From Candidatus Bathyarchaeota archaeon (GTDB lineage: Archaea > Thermoproteota > Bathyarchaeia > TCS64): DNA of 64,000 nucleotides. Positions 50,612 to 58,646 of this stretch are shown here, piece after piece (the first letter of the stretch is position 1; each line of letters begins with the position of its first letter). A program made the position numbers and the translations under genes. Location: assembly GCA_026394265.1 (NCBI GenBank), contig JAPKYO010000052.1:1-64000 (forward strand), written 5' to 3'. Below the pieces are notes generated by a model. That model did not search any database. It saw only the letters and a list, made by a program, of their open reading frames with translations, and was not told where the DNA came from.

Positions 50612-50923
50612 TTAGGCTAAGGAAACGACCCGGGGAACCCAATCTGCTTTCTCGTTTCGAAGGAACTTTGCTAGGAGCCCCGACTCTTCATAAATCAACG
50701 ATTCTATCTCCTGATTAGAGCCATTCCTAAGCCAACGAATCTTAACCCTAGTCTTGAAGAATCTCCGAATCTCGTTAGTCATCTCATCGGTCTTGGAGTC
50801 GTTTAGATATACTCTCTTACCTCGCTTGTCGTTGAACATCTCCGACTTTACTTCAAAGTCTCTAGGTTTCAGCTTCGGGCAGTAGGAAATTACGAAGTCG
50901 TCGATTAGGTAGCGGTATGTTTT
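50612..50923 (-). pseudogene. C-terminal remnant of a CRISPR Cas1 integrase (probable)
   Basis: The open minus frame runs from a TGA at 50926 to TAA at 50612 with no start before Met at 50839. It reads KTYRYLIDDFVISYCPKLKP, then RDFEVKSEMFNDKRGKRVYLN, then RNGSNQEIESLIYEESGLLA, KFLRNEKADWVPRVVSL. The pattern RYLIDDF ... GKR.YLN ... Q.IE.LI.EE..LLAK.LR.E...W.PR is that of the C-terminal third of Cas1. Catalytic residues upstream are lost. No CRISPR array is in the window. Confidence 0.5.
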
Positions 50924-51537
50924 TCAATAATCAGTTTCCAGATAGCCTGGAGAGTAGAATTCTGGAAAAATTCCCCAGTTTAATTACTAGTCGCCTCGCA
51001 CTCCGCGAGTACTCAGTAAGTGATCTAGGAGAACTCCAAAGTCTCCTATCAAACGAGGAGGTAATGCATTTCTCAGGATTAGATCTGACTAAGTCAAAGA
51101 AAAACTCCGAGTCAGAGGCTCTTTGGTTCAGGCAACTCCGTCTATCCGGGTCAGGCATCAGGTGGGTAATCACTCTGCAAGGCGATGGGAGATACATCGG
51201 CGACATAGGCTACCTCAATCACGTTAAGGAGCATCAGCGAGCGGAAGTGAGCTACAAGCTTTCTAGGAGGCACTGGGGGAGGGGGATAATGAGTGAGGCC
51301 ATGGTAGCGGTTCTTCGTTGTGGGTTCGAAGTGATGTCGCTAAACAGGGTCGAAGCAATGGTGAATAAGGAAAACGAGGCTTCACTCCGGCTTCTGGAGA
51401 AGCATGGTTTTCAGGTGGAGGGGGTGCTCAGGGAGTATGAGAGGTTGAACTCTATACCTAGAGATATGGTCCTCTTATCACTACTAAGAAATGACTGGCT
51501 TACAAACAGTAATACATACGCGGTACGTGTGCTATGA
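50917..51537 (+). CDS. GNAT acetyltransferase, RimJ/RimL type
   Basis: A 206-residue acetyltransferase. LALREYSVSDLGELQSLLS is the N-terminal strand-helix, and YKLSRRHWGRGIMSEAMVAVL the acetyl-CoA loop (RRHWGRG); GFEVMSLNRVEAMVNKENEASLRLLEKHGF is the RimJ/L signature. Acceptor could be a protein N-terminus, an antibiotic or a small amine. It sits in the AT-rich island and its ATG lies inside the Cas1-like remnant's open frame. Codon use is more A/T-rich than the core genes. Confidence 0.85.
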   Translation: MFFNNQFPDSLESRILEKFPSLITSRLALREYSVSDLGELQSLLSNEEVMHFSGLDLTKSKKNSESEALWFRQLRLSGSGIRWVITLQGDGRYIGDIGYLNHVKEHQRAEVSYKLSRRHWGRGIMSEAMVAVLRCGFEVMSLNRVEAMVNKENEASLRLLEKHGFQVEGVLREYERLNSIPRDMVLLSLLRNDWLTNSNTYAVRVL

Positions 51538-51622
51538 GTTACACTGGATACAGAATGGGCGGAGTATAGGTGAGACGATGGAGCCATACAAAAACCGATG
51601 CGTGCGCTAGGTTTGTCTTAAA

Positions 51623-52153
51623 TTAATCCTTGGCTTTTTTCATCTTTAATGTGCTAAAGCTCATCGAGACAACTATGTAGCATGAAGCTATAGTAGTCGA
51701 CCAAGTTGTAAGAAATGGAACAGGGCTTGCCAAAATTAAACCCAGGGAAATGAAGAGGACGGTTCCAATATACTTACCCAACGGATCGTACCCTGCCCCT
51801 GGTCTCATTAAAATATAGCGTATGAAAGCAAGAACAATCAGTCCCAAGAACCAAATCGACATCAAGTTCCTCCAGATGAGGAAACCAGACGTCGTCACTA
51901 CTAGTATAAAGTCAGCGTACGCGTCAAATAGAGCGCCGAAATTGCTCTCCGAGTGGAATCGTCGTGCCACCCAGCCATCGAAGATGTCAGTCAAGCATGC
52001 GAGAGAAAACAAGGGGAAGCCCCATCCACCGGTGATGAGCTGGATGCAAAGGACATAAGTGATGAATATACGCGTTAAAGTGATAAACGATGGGACTAGA
52101 AGAAATAATCTCTCTCGAATACTGATGACGGAAAAGGAGTGCGTATCCTTCAC
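51623..52153 (-). CDS. CDP-alcohol phosphatidyltransferase, paralogue
   Basis: A 176-residue membrane protein with the full motif DGWVARRFHSESNFGALFDAYAD. It shares YDPLGKYIGTVLFISLGLILA with the gene at 36698-37213 (DPLGKHIGTILFVVLGVILA), so they are paralogues of different composition: this copy is AT-rich. It may make a different polar head group. It is followed upstream by two genes of the same strand. Confidence 0.82.
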   Translation of the reverse strand: MKDTHSFSVISIRERLFLLVPSFITLTRIFITYVLCIQLITGGWGFPLFSLACLTDIFDGWVARRFHSESNFGALFDAYADFILVVTTSGFLIWRNLMSIWFLGLIVLAFIRYILMRPGAGYDPLGKYIGTVLFISLGLILASPVPFLTTWSTTIASCYIVVSMSFSTLKMKKAKD

Positions 52154-52202
52154 AGTTTTTCTCCCTCAACGAGTCTTTCTCATGCGCGCGCGTTCCCATC
52201 AT

Positions 52203-53066
52203 TCATTTGTAGATTTCGGTAACATTGTATTCCAGAGAGGTAATCTCCATCTCAAAATAGGAGAAGTCTCCGCTACTCATCTTCCAAACAGCCACACCTT
52301 TTACAGGCAACTTAAGACCATTAAATTCCCCATAACCGGTCATAGGCGTCTCCCAGGTATCCTTAACGAATACCCCGTTTACTTCACGGTATCTCTCACC
52401 GACAAAATTTGTTAGGGCTCCTTTTTCATCGAAATACAATACCGCTGAAGCACTTGTATTGCCCTCCGTAATAGTTACTTTGGCTGAATTACCATCAACT
52501 GCTTCCCAACTTATGTTGTCATTTAAAAATGCTGTTGGAAACCACATCATCTCATTAAGATAACGGACTAGCGAACTATAATCCATTTCTTCACCTTGAA
52601 CGTCGCCAATGGTATGAATACCAAGCATCTGTATGCGCATGTGACCATGTTCATCTAGGTATGAATCTCTAGCAGAGATGATATTTAGGGGACCGACCGC
52701 CATTTGCCCCATCCAGACGAATTCTGGTGGATTTACCGAAAAATATTCAATGGCTTCAATATTTTTCCAAGTATCTTCGGGAGTTTGCCGTAAAACGCCG
52801 GTTTGCTTGAGTCTTACGGTATTGATTGTTTCTTTACCAATGACCCCCGTGTACCGGAGATAACGTTGAACAGGCTCGGGCAGGTCTACCAGATCTGCCT
52901 CAGTGACAATTTTTTTGTCAGGAGTATTGTGAGAGATGGCTTCTAGAGCAATTGCATTGAAATCGTTTCGGAATTTTAAACTGCCGAGGCCAATGATAGT
53001 TACTCCTATCAATAGGATAATACCTAAAACTGCTAGAATCATCTGCCACATTTTTAATCTCCTCAT
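52203..53066 (-). CDS. DUF6544/DUF6920-like protein
   Basis: A 287-residue protein with one N-terminal membrane segment (MILAVLGIILLIGVTIIGLGSL) and a globular beta-rich domain: VDLPEPVQRYLRYTGVIG, EYFSVNPPEFVWMGQM and GWETP-like DTWETPMTGYGEFNGLKLPVKG. This combination is typical of a conserved group of unknown function seen in bacteria and archaea. Its ATG overlaps the stop of the upstream membrane-protein gene (TAATG), so they are coupled. Confidence 0.6.
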   Translation of the reverse strand: MRRLKMWQMILAVLGIILLIGVTIIGLGSLKFRNDFNAIALEAISHNTPDKKIVTEADLVDLPEPVQRYLRYTGVIGKETINTVRLKQTGVLRQTPEDTWKNIEAIEYFSVNPPEFVWMGQMAVGPLNIISARDSYLDEHGHMRIQMLGIHTIGDVQGEEMDYSSLVRYLNEMMWFPTAFLNDNISWEAVDGNSAKVTITEGNTSASAVLYFDEKGALTNFVGERYREVNGVFVKDTWETPMTGYGEFNGLKLPVKGVAVWKMSSGDFSYFEMEITSLEYNVTEIYK

Positions 53067-53809
53067 TACGGCTCCTCCTGAAAACTCGTTCGTGCCCTCA
53101 ATAAATCCGGATCTTGTTTTTCTTCTCTATCTTGTGGGGATATGTCACGTTTCATTTCTCTTTTGAAATATATGGCTATTAATCCGGTTGTCAAAGGAAG
53201 GAAAATTACCCAAATCACTAGAGTACCAACGAGTAGTGTCCAACTAAGATCAAAGGCAAATGCTACCATCGCAAATAACCCGTTTACAGCATTAATTTTC
53301 AAACTAACACTTATTGCCTTTCCAAGCTGGTCTCCTCTGAATAAGGGGGCGACAAACAAAAACGCTAGGCCCTGAAAACAGTAGTTGAGAGCCTCCAGTT
53401 CCCAGACCATAGAATGTAGGTTTGCGTTATTGAACAGAGCGAGGCCCTGGATCTGTCCATATATTAGCGAGAACCTCATGACTGTTAGTTGTGTAAAATA
53501 GCCAAATGAAGCTAGGACTGTGTAAACGAGGATGAAGGCCACGCCTATGCTTGATAGGATTCTCCTAGGGGCCGGTGTAGAATCGTGAATACACAGCATC
53601 ATGACAACTAGCACAGGGGCAATTAAGAACCAGAGTGCATATTGAACCTGAGAGATTGGTGAATAATCAGCTACTCCGGAGGCGAGAGTGGCGATCATTG
53701 CTATCGATGATCCTACCTCTACGAGTGTTGCGGCGAAAGCTGACCAGAAGCCTATTCGGTTCGTCAACCTGTTCGCTGTTTCTTCCTTACTCAGATCAAA
53801 ACCTATCAA
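53066..53809 (-). CDS. Polytopic membrane protein of unknown function
   Basis: A 247-residue protein with about six or seven hydrophobic segments (FWSAFAATLVEVGSSIAMIATLA; LWFLIAPVLVVMMLCIH; LLVGTLVIWVIFLPLTTGLIAIY) and a charged C-terminal tail. Not recognised. It is coupled to the DUF6544-like gene. A possible role in a small membrane complex is inference. Confidence 0.65.
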   Translation of the reverse strand: MIGFDLSKEETANRLTNRIGFWSAFAATLVEVGSSIAMIATLASGVADYSPISQVQYALWFLIAPVLVVMMLCIHDSTPAPRRILSSIGVAFILVYTVLASFGYFTQLTVMRFSLIYGQIQGLALFNNANLHSMVWELEALNYCFQGLAFLFVAPLFRGDQLGKAISVSLKINAVNGLFAMVAFAFDLSWTLLVGTLVIWVIFLPLTTGLIAIYFKREMKRDISPQDREEKQDPDLLRARTSFQEEP

Positions 53810-53824
53810 ATTAGCATCACATAG

Positions 53825-53935
53825 TTACATTTTATGCGCTCGTGTAAACTTCAAAGGCTTTTCTCGAAGTTCTAACAATAATCGAAGCCGATCTTCACAG
53901 GAGAGTTCGAATAATAAGTCTAGGACCTCTTTCAC
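53825..53935 (-). pseudogene. N-terminal fragment of a winged-helix regulator
   Basis: A 36-codon GTG-started frame, VKEVLDLLFELSCEDRLRLL then LELREKPLKFTRAHKM, ends in TAA at 53825. The pattern DLLFELS.EDRLRIL..L.EKPLKLT is that of the first helices of archaeal ArsR-like regulators with a C-terminal DUF1724 part. The rest of the HTH and the effector domain are missing. A TATTATTTATG stretch about 25 bases upstream looks like its promoter. Confidence 0.5.
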
Positions 53936-54076
53936 TTAATTCCATACGCGCGCATAAATAATATTTACCCCTTTCTCACTTAATAGTAAACATTCTATAT
54001 ACAATATTACTCGTGCGACGTTTGTATATTGAAGGTGTTTTTTATATTTGTTATCGAATCTTTATGATGACATATT

Positions 54077-54919
54077 TTGGGGTCTAACAAGACGGAGCCG
54101 ATGGACCTAGTCGGTACATATAAGCAAATAGAATTCCCGAAGAGTCGTTACTTGGTTATAGATGTGGTTGAATTGGGACGTTTAAAACATCATGTTCCAT
54201 GTTTCATCGAGCTGGACGTCACCAATGCGCGTGAATACTTACGCAAGATCAAAGCCAAGTCAGGTGAAGGTCTGTCCTTCACGGGATGGATCGCGAAATG
54301 CATCGGCCAAGCCGTAAGCGAACATAAACAGATGCACGCGCTGAGGCGAGGAGGCGATGCGATGGTCCTCTTCAACGACGTGGATATTCTGATCATGATT
54401 GAAAAATCATTAGACGGAGAAATGATGTCCCGGCCCTACGTATTGAGAAAGGCAAATGAAAAATCGGTGCAGCAGATTCATCGTGAAATTCGTGCGGCCC
54501 AAGCTCTTGAAGCAGACACAGGTGACATGGTTTTGGGTGAGAATCCTTGGTATGCTCGGTTCTATCCTTTGATTCCGAAATATCTTAGGCTTGCCATGGG
54601 TCGACATATAATGGCGGATCCCTTCTCGATGAAGAGGAACGTTGGAACCGTCGAGATAACCGCTATTGGGATGATGGGTAACTTTGGTGGTTGGGCAGTT
54701 CCGGTTAGTCCTCAACCCCTCCTCTTCGCCCTCGGCGGGATCGCGAAGAAGGCGGGTGTAGTGAATGATCGGATCGAAATTCGGGAATATCTGAGTCTTT
54801 CATTTGCTTTTGACCACGATGTGGTGGATGGTGCTCCAGTAGTCAGGTTCATTGCTCGCTTGAGTGAGTTGGTCGGAGATGGGTTTGGGTTATCGGAGAT
54901 ATTATTAGCTCTAACTTAG
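54077..54919 (+). CDS. Stand-alone 2-oxoacid dehydrogenase E2 catalytic domain
   Basis: A 280-residue acyltransferase domain of the E2 (lipoate acetyltransferase) / chloramphenicol acetyltransferase fold. The catalytic His-Asp pair is in AFDHDVVDGAPVV. No lipoyl or subunit-binding domain is present, and no E1 or E3 gene is near. It could transfer an acyl group from CoA to a small acceptor, as known lone E2-like proteins do. Codon use is AT-rich, matching the island. A long AT-rich promoter region precedes it. Confidence 0.78.
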   Translation: MGSNKTEPMDLVGTYKQIEFPKSRYLVIDVVELGRLKHHVPCFIELDVTNAREYLRKIKAKSGEGLSFTGWIAKCIGQAVSEHKQMHALRRGGDAMVLFNDVDILIMIEKSLDGEMMSRPYVLRKANEKSVQQIHREIRAAQALEADTGDMVLGENPWYARFYPLIPKYLRLAMGRHIMADPFSMKRNVGTVEITAIGMMGNFGGWAVPVSPQPLLFALGGIAKKAGVVNDRIEIREYLSLSFAFDHDVVDGAPVVRFIARLSELVGDGFGLSEILLALT

Positions 54920-54987
54920 ATTGTGTTGAAAACTTTACCCCCACATTTTTTAGGCTCAGACCGGTAATCCTCACCGGTGCAATCGGC

Positions 54988-55980
54988 ATGACGAACATCT
55001 ATCACGATAAGGACGCGGACCTCAAAGTCCTCAAGGGCGAGACGATCGCCATAATCGGCTACGGCAACCAGGGGCGGAGCCAGGCCCTCAACATGAGGGA
55101 CAGCGGCCTCAAGGTGATCGTAGGGAACATCAGCGACGCCAGCCTCGAGCGCGCCAAGGCTGACGGATTCGAGGCCTACAGCATCAAGGAGGCGACCGAG
55201 AAGGCGACCATCATCTTCCTCCTCCTCCCAGACGAGGTGCAGCCCAAGGTCTACGACGCGGAGATAAAACCCGCGATGAAGAAGGGCAAGGCGCTCGTCT
55301 TCGCACACGGCTACAACCTCCACTACGGCTTCCTCAAGCCTCAGGCAGACATCGACGTCCTCCTCCTCGCCCCCCGCATGGTGGGCAAGTTCGTCAGGGA
55401 ACTCTACGAGAAGGGTACAGGCGCCCCCGTCTTCTTCTGCGCCCACCAGGACGCCACGGGGAAGGCGATGAAGAGGGTCCTAGCCCTCGCAAAGGGCATC
55501 GGCGCCACACGCGTCGGAGCCATGGAGGTCAACGTCGGCGACGAGACCGAGCTCGACCACTTCAGCGAGCACTGGATCGCCCCAATGATAAGCAGGGTCC
55601 TAGTCCTCGGCTACGAGGTACTCACCGAGATGGGCTACGACAAGGACGCCGTGCTCATGGAGACTTACATGAGCGGCGAGCTAGGGGAGGTCTGCAGCAG
55701 CCTAGCCAAGGACGGCTTAGTCACCCAGCTGCCCTTCCACAGCAGGACGAGCCAGTTCGGTCAGCTACTCTACGCGGACAGGGTCATGCCCGAGGAGGCG
55801 AAGGAGCTCATCAGGGAGCTGGTGATGGAGATTAAACTCGGCACCTTCGCGAAGGAGTGGCAGCTTGAGCAGATACTCGGCTACCCCGTCTTCAACAAGC
55901 TGTTGGAGCAGGCGAGGGCCCACCCCATCAACAAGGCGGAGGCGGAGCTTAAGGAACGGGTCAAGGTCGTAATCGACTGA
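54988..55980 (+). CDS. ilvC: Ketol-acid reductoisomerase
   Basis: A 330-residue class I KARI that isomerises and reduces 2-acetolactate with NADPH in valine, leucine and isoleucine synthesis. IAIIGYGNQGRSQALNMRDSG is the dinucleotide loop; the C-terminal knotted domain has DETELDHFSEHWIAP and ETYMSGELGEV, which supply the metal-binding acids. No ilvB or leu genes are adjacent. GC content returns to core level here, so this marks the right edge of the island. Confidence 0.95.
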   Translation: MTNIYHDKDADLKVLKGETIAIIGYGNQGRSQALNMRDSGLKVIVGNISDASLERAKADGFEAYSIKEATEKATIIFLLLPDEVQPKVYDAEIKPAMKKGKALVFAHGYNLHYGFLKPQADIDVLLLAPRMVGKFVRELYEKGTGAPVFFCAHQDATGKAMKRVLALAKGIGATRVGAMEVNVGDETELDHFSEHWIAPMISRVLVLGYEVLTEMGYDKDAVLMETYMSGELGEVCSSLAKDGLVTQLPFHSRTSQFGQLLYADRVMPEEAKELIRELVMEIKLGTFAKEWQLEQILGYPVFNKLLEQARAHPINKAEAELKERVKVVID

Positions 55981-56037
55981 CCCATTTTTTTAACTATTTC
56001 TAGAATACGGTTAAAGGGTTTTGGGAGGCTACGCTGT

Positions 56038-56202
56038 TTAGCGGCCTCTGCTCTTCGTCCTCTTCGGGCGGAGGTTCTTGCTGTGGCACTTGCGGCACTT
56101 TACCGCTGCCTTGGAGTTGGTGGCGCCGCACTGCCTGCAGACGGTCTTTACTAGGTTTGCCTCGCGGCTGAGTTCTGTCTTAAACGGGTCACGTAGAGCC
56201 AT
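56038..56202 (-). CDS. rpl40e: 50S ribosomal protein L40e
   Basis: A 54-residue protein too short for many gene callers. It reads MALRDPFKTELSREANLVKT and continues with VCRQCGATNSKAAVKCRKCH. Cys22, Cys25, Cys36 and Cys39 form the zinc knuckle. The basic tail KNLRPKRTKSRGR is typical of archaeal L40e, a large-subunit protein. The start is ATG at 56202 and the stop TAA at 56038-56040. It stands between ilvC (convergent) and the GT2 gene. Confidence 0.93.
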   Translation of the reverse strand: MALRDPFKTELSREANLVKTVCRQCGATNSKAAVKCRKCHSKNLRPKRTKSRGR

Positions 56203-56270
56203 GTCGATCCACCTTTCTAACGGGCTCTGAAGCTATACGGCTCGGGGTATATTATCTTTTCCAAAAAGGG

Positions 56271-57704
56271 CTAGAGGGGCGAGATGCTGTAGGCGACCGT
56301 GAAGTAGCCGGCGAAGTAGAGGAAGAGGTAGATCATTATCCCCCAGCTGTCGTTCATGAAGGCGAACATTATGCCGAAGGAGGTGTAGACGAGCATCGCC
56401 ATCTCCAGCCACGGCAGCTCCCTGAGCGTCGAGTAGGATTGATCCAGCTTGTCCCCCCGCTTGACGATGTTGAACTTGGGGACTCTCTGGTAGCTACCGC
56501 CTTTCCATATGAGGCCCTTGAACATCTCCACCGAGACCTTGGCTGAGATGCCGTACCCGATGAGGGCGAGTAACCCTATGTAGGGTATCTTCTTGGTCAA
56601 GCTCATCCCCTGCCCGCGTATGGCGGAGTAGTAGAGGAGGAAGCTGCTCACCGTGCAGACGCTGAGCAGGCCGACGAATATGGGGGAGGTGACGTACGGG
56701 AACTTGTTGATTGCGAGGAGGGGGACCGTGACGATGAGGCTGAGGAACATCCAGAGGCTCACCATGTAGTACGTGAGGTGGAGGGTGGCCTCGACCTTCT
56801 GGAGCAGCGTCTTCGGGCTCCTCCAGACGGAGCCGAGCAGCTTCTTAGCGCACTGCACACTCCCACGCGCCCAGCGCCCCTGCTGCGTCCTGAAGGCGGA
56901 CATATTCGGCGGGATCTCGCCCTTGACCGTGAGGTCGCGCAGGTAGAGGGACTTCCACCCCTTGATCTGCATCTGGTAGCTGAGGTCCATGTCCTCGCTC
57001 AGGGTATCCCAGCTCCAGCCGCCCACGTCCCGTATGGCGTCAACTCTTAGAAGCCCCGCCGAGCCGTTGAAGTTGAGGAGAAGCCCCGAGGCGCTCCTCG
57101 CCGACTGCTCTATTATATGGTAGCCGTCGATGGCTAGGCCGAACGCCTCCGTGTATTTGCTGTAGCCGCGGTTGATGTGGTCCCATCGGGCTTGGACGAA
57201 GCCTATCTTCGGGTCGCCCTCTATTGCGGAGACGATTCGTTCGAGGAAGTCGCGCGGGGGTACGAAGTCGGCGTCGATTATGGCTATGTATTTTCCATGT
57301 GTATGCTGGAGGGCGTTCTGGAGGGCCCCCGCCTTGTAGCCCACCCGGTTATCCCGCCGGATCACACCGATGTTTACTCCTCGCTGCCTCTGCGCCTCGA
57401 TCTCGGCGTCGACCATCCCACGCGTCTCGTCGGTGCTGTCGTCGAGGACCAGTATCTCCAGCTTGTCCCGTGGCCAATCCATCGCGCAGACGGATTCGAT
57501 GAGCCTCTCGACGACGTTCTTCTCGTTGTAGATGGGGAGCTGAACGGTCACGGTGGCGTGGTTCTTCACGCCCTCGAAGGGTGGCGCCCTATACTTGTGG
57601 GAGAACCAGACCATGTAGAAGCAGTTGTAGCCGTAGGGGATGAGGAGGAGCGTGAACGTGAAGTAGAGCGTGACGAGTATTGACTCTATCATCACAGTCA
57701 CCAT
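56271..57704 (-). CDS. Cellulose-synthase-like GT2 glycosyltransferase
   Basis: A 477-residue processive GT2 enzyme. A membrane segment starts it (SILVTLYFTFTLLLIPYGYN); TVQLPIYNEKNVVERLIES opens the catalytic domain, IAIIDADFVP holds the DxD, LSEDMDLSYQMQ the second Asp and QQGRWARGSVQC the QxxRW site. Four C-terminal helices follow. It probably makes a beta-linked polysaccharide (mannan-like) or a glycolipid sugar, as in archaeal relatives. The polymer is unknown. Confidence 0.87.
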   Translation of the reverse strand: MVTVMIESILVTLYFTFTLLLIPYGYNCFYMVWFSHKYRAPPFEGVKNHATVTVQLPIYNEKNVVERLIESVCAMDWPRDKLEILVLDDSTDETRGMVDAEIEAQRQRGVNIGVIRRDNRVGYKAGALQNALQHTHGKYIAIIDADFVPPRDFLERIVSAIEGDPKIGFVQARWDHINRGYSKYTEAFGLAIDGYHIIEQSARSASGLLLNFNGSAGLLRVDAIRDVGGWSWDTLSEDMDLSYQMQIKGWKSLYLRDLTVKGEIPPNMSAFRTQQGRWARGSVQCAKKLLGSVWRSPKTLLQKVEATLHLTYYMVSLWMFLSLIVTVPLLAINKFPYVTSPIFVGLLSVCTVSSFLLYYSAIRGQGMSLTKKIPYIGLLALIGYGISAKVSVEMFKGLIWKGGSYQRVPKFNIVKRGDKLDQSYSTLRELPWLEMAMLVYTSFGIMFAFMNDSWGIMIYLFLYFAGYFTVAYSISPL

Positions 57705-57792
57705 ATGTGTCTCCTTCCGCCGGGTCGCCTTCGGCGGTGAAACATCTTCTGCCCCACAGTGAAAAGAGTTTTGTCTAGAATGCCGTTGGGGG

Positions 57793-58557
57793 CTAGAAGA
57801 GTACGGACATGCAGGTCAGTGCGCCGTCGCACTTCTGTACCTCGGAGACGTTCAGGGTGACGACGTCGAAGCCCGCCTCCTCGACCATGATGTGGGCCTC
57901 GGGGTAACCCTCAGACATGAGGACCGTGTCCCCGACGGCGAGGGTGTCCGCGGCGTACTCGTCCCTGCTCGGGGGGATTATGATCTGGAATCCCTCGAGG
58001 GCCGGGTGGGTGGCGTACCTCTCCGTCGCTATCATGGTGTCTTTTCCGAGGTAGGTGACGTAGCTCTTGAGGTGCATTATGCCGGGGTCGAAGACGGTGG
58101 ATACGGGGACCTCGAGCCACTCCTGCATCTGGGCGATGCCCTCGGGGTTCGTGCGCTGGCTTATTCCGCTGATGAGCCTGTCGGGGAGGTGGACGACGTC
58201 TCCGCCCTCGACGGTGGCGGGGCTCGTTGCCCTCTTCACCTTTAGGTACTGCTTGAGGACCGCCTCGACGCCTGTCTCCTCGCCGCGGCGGCTCATCTTT
58301 GCCATCCTGCAGATCAACGCTTTCCCACCGAAGACAACCGCGTTATCCTCGACGAAGACGGAGTCGGGGCGCTCATCGTCCCTCGGGACCCTGATGATCT
58401 CAAGCCCGAGTTCAGCCAGCGCCTTGCAGTAGGCGACGTGCTGCTCCCTCGCCAGCTTGAGGTCGAGGGTCGAGTGGAGGGGGTGGGTGGACAGGCAGCT
58501 CTTGTAGCTGTCGCCGATGTCTCGGACGAGGGCTCTCCTCGGCTCCATGGGTGCCAT
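57793..58557 (-). CDS. Dimethylarginine dimethylaminohydrolase / arginine deiminase-fold protein
   Basis: A protein of about 254 residues of the guanidine-modifying superfamily. VEDNAVVFGGKALICR, EGGDVVHLPDRLISG (catalytic His/Asp region), HLKSYVTYLG (His) and KCDGALTCMSVLF (nucleophilic Cys at the end) match DDAH, which turns methylated arginines to citrulline. The substrate could also be another guanidine compound. ATG 58557 (MAPMEPRRALVRD) is preferred to the long open frame from 58644, which reads as low-complexity junk. Confidence 0.85.
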   Translation of the reverse strand: MAPMEPRRALVRDIGDSYKSCLSTHPLHSTLDLKLAREQHVAYCKALAELGLEIIRVPRDDERPDSVFVEDNAVVFGGKALICRMAKMSRRGEETGVEAVLKQYLKVKRATSPATVEGGDVVHLPDRLISGISQRTNPEGIAQMQEWLEVPVSTVFDPGIMHLKSYVTYLGKDTMIATERYATHPALEGFQIIIPPSRDEYAADTLAVGDTVLMSEGYPEAHIMVEEAGFDVVTLNVSEVQKCDGALTCMSVLF

Positions 58558-58646
58558 TATGTGTCTCACCGCCCCACCCCTTAAAACGGTTGACCCCCGC
58601 CAAACCTTAAACGCCCCCCAACACCCACACATAGCCGTGAACATGG

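Noticed and set aside
50281..54940. Possible CRISPR array or insertion sequence in the AT-rich island
   Set aside because: No regularly spaced direct repeats, no terminal inverted repeats and no transposase frame were found, only a Cas1-like remnant.
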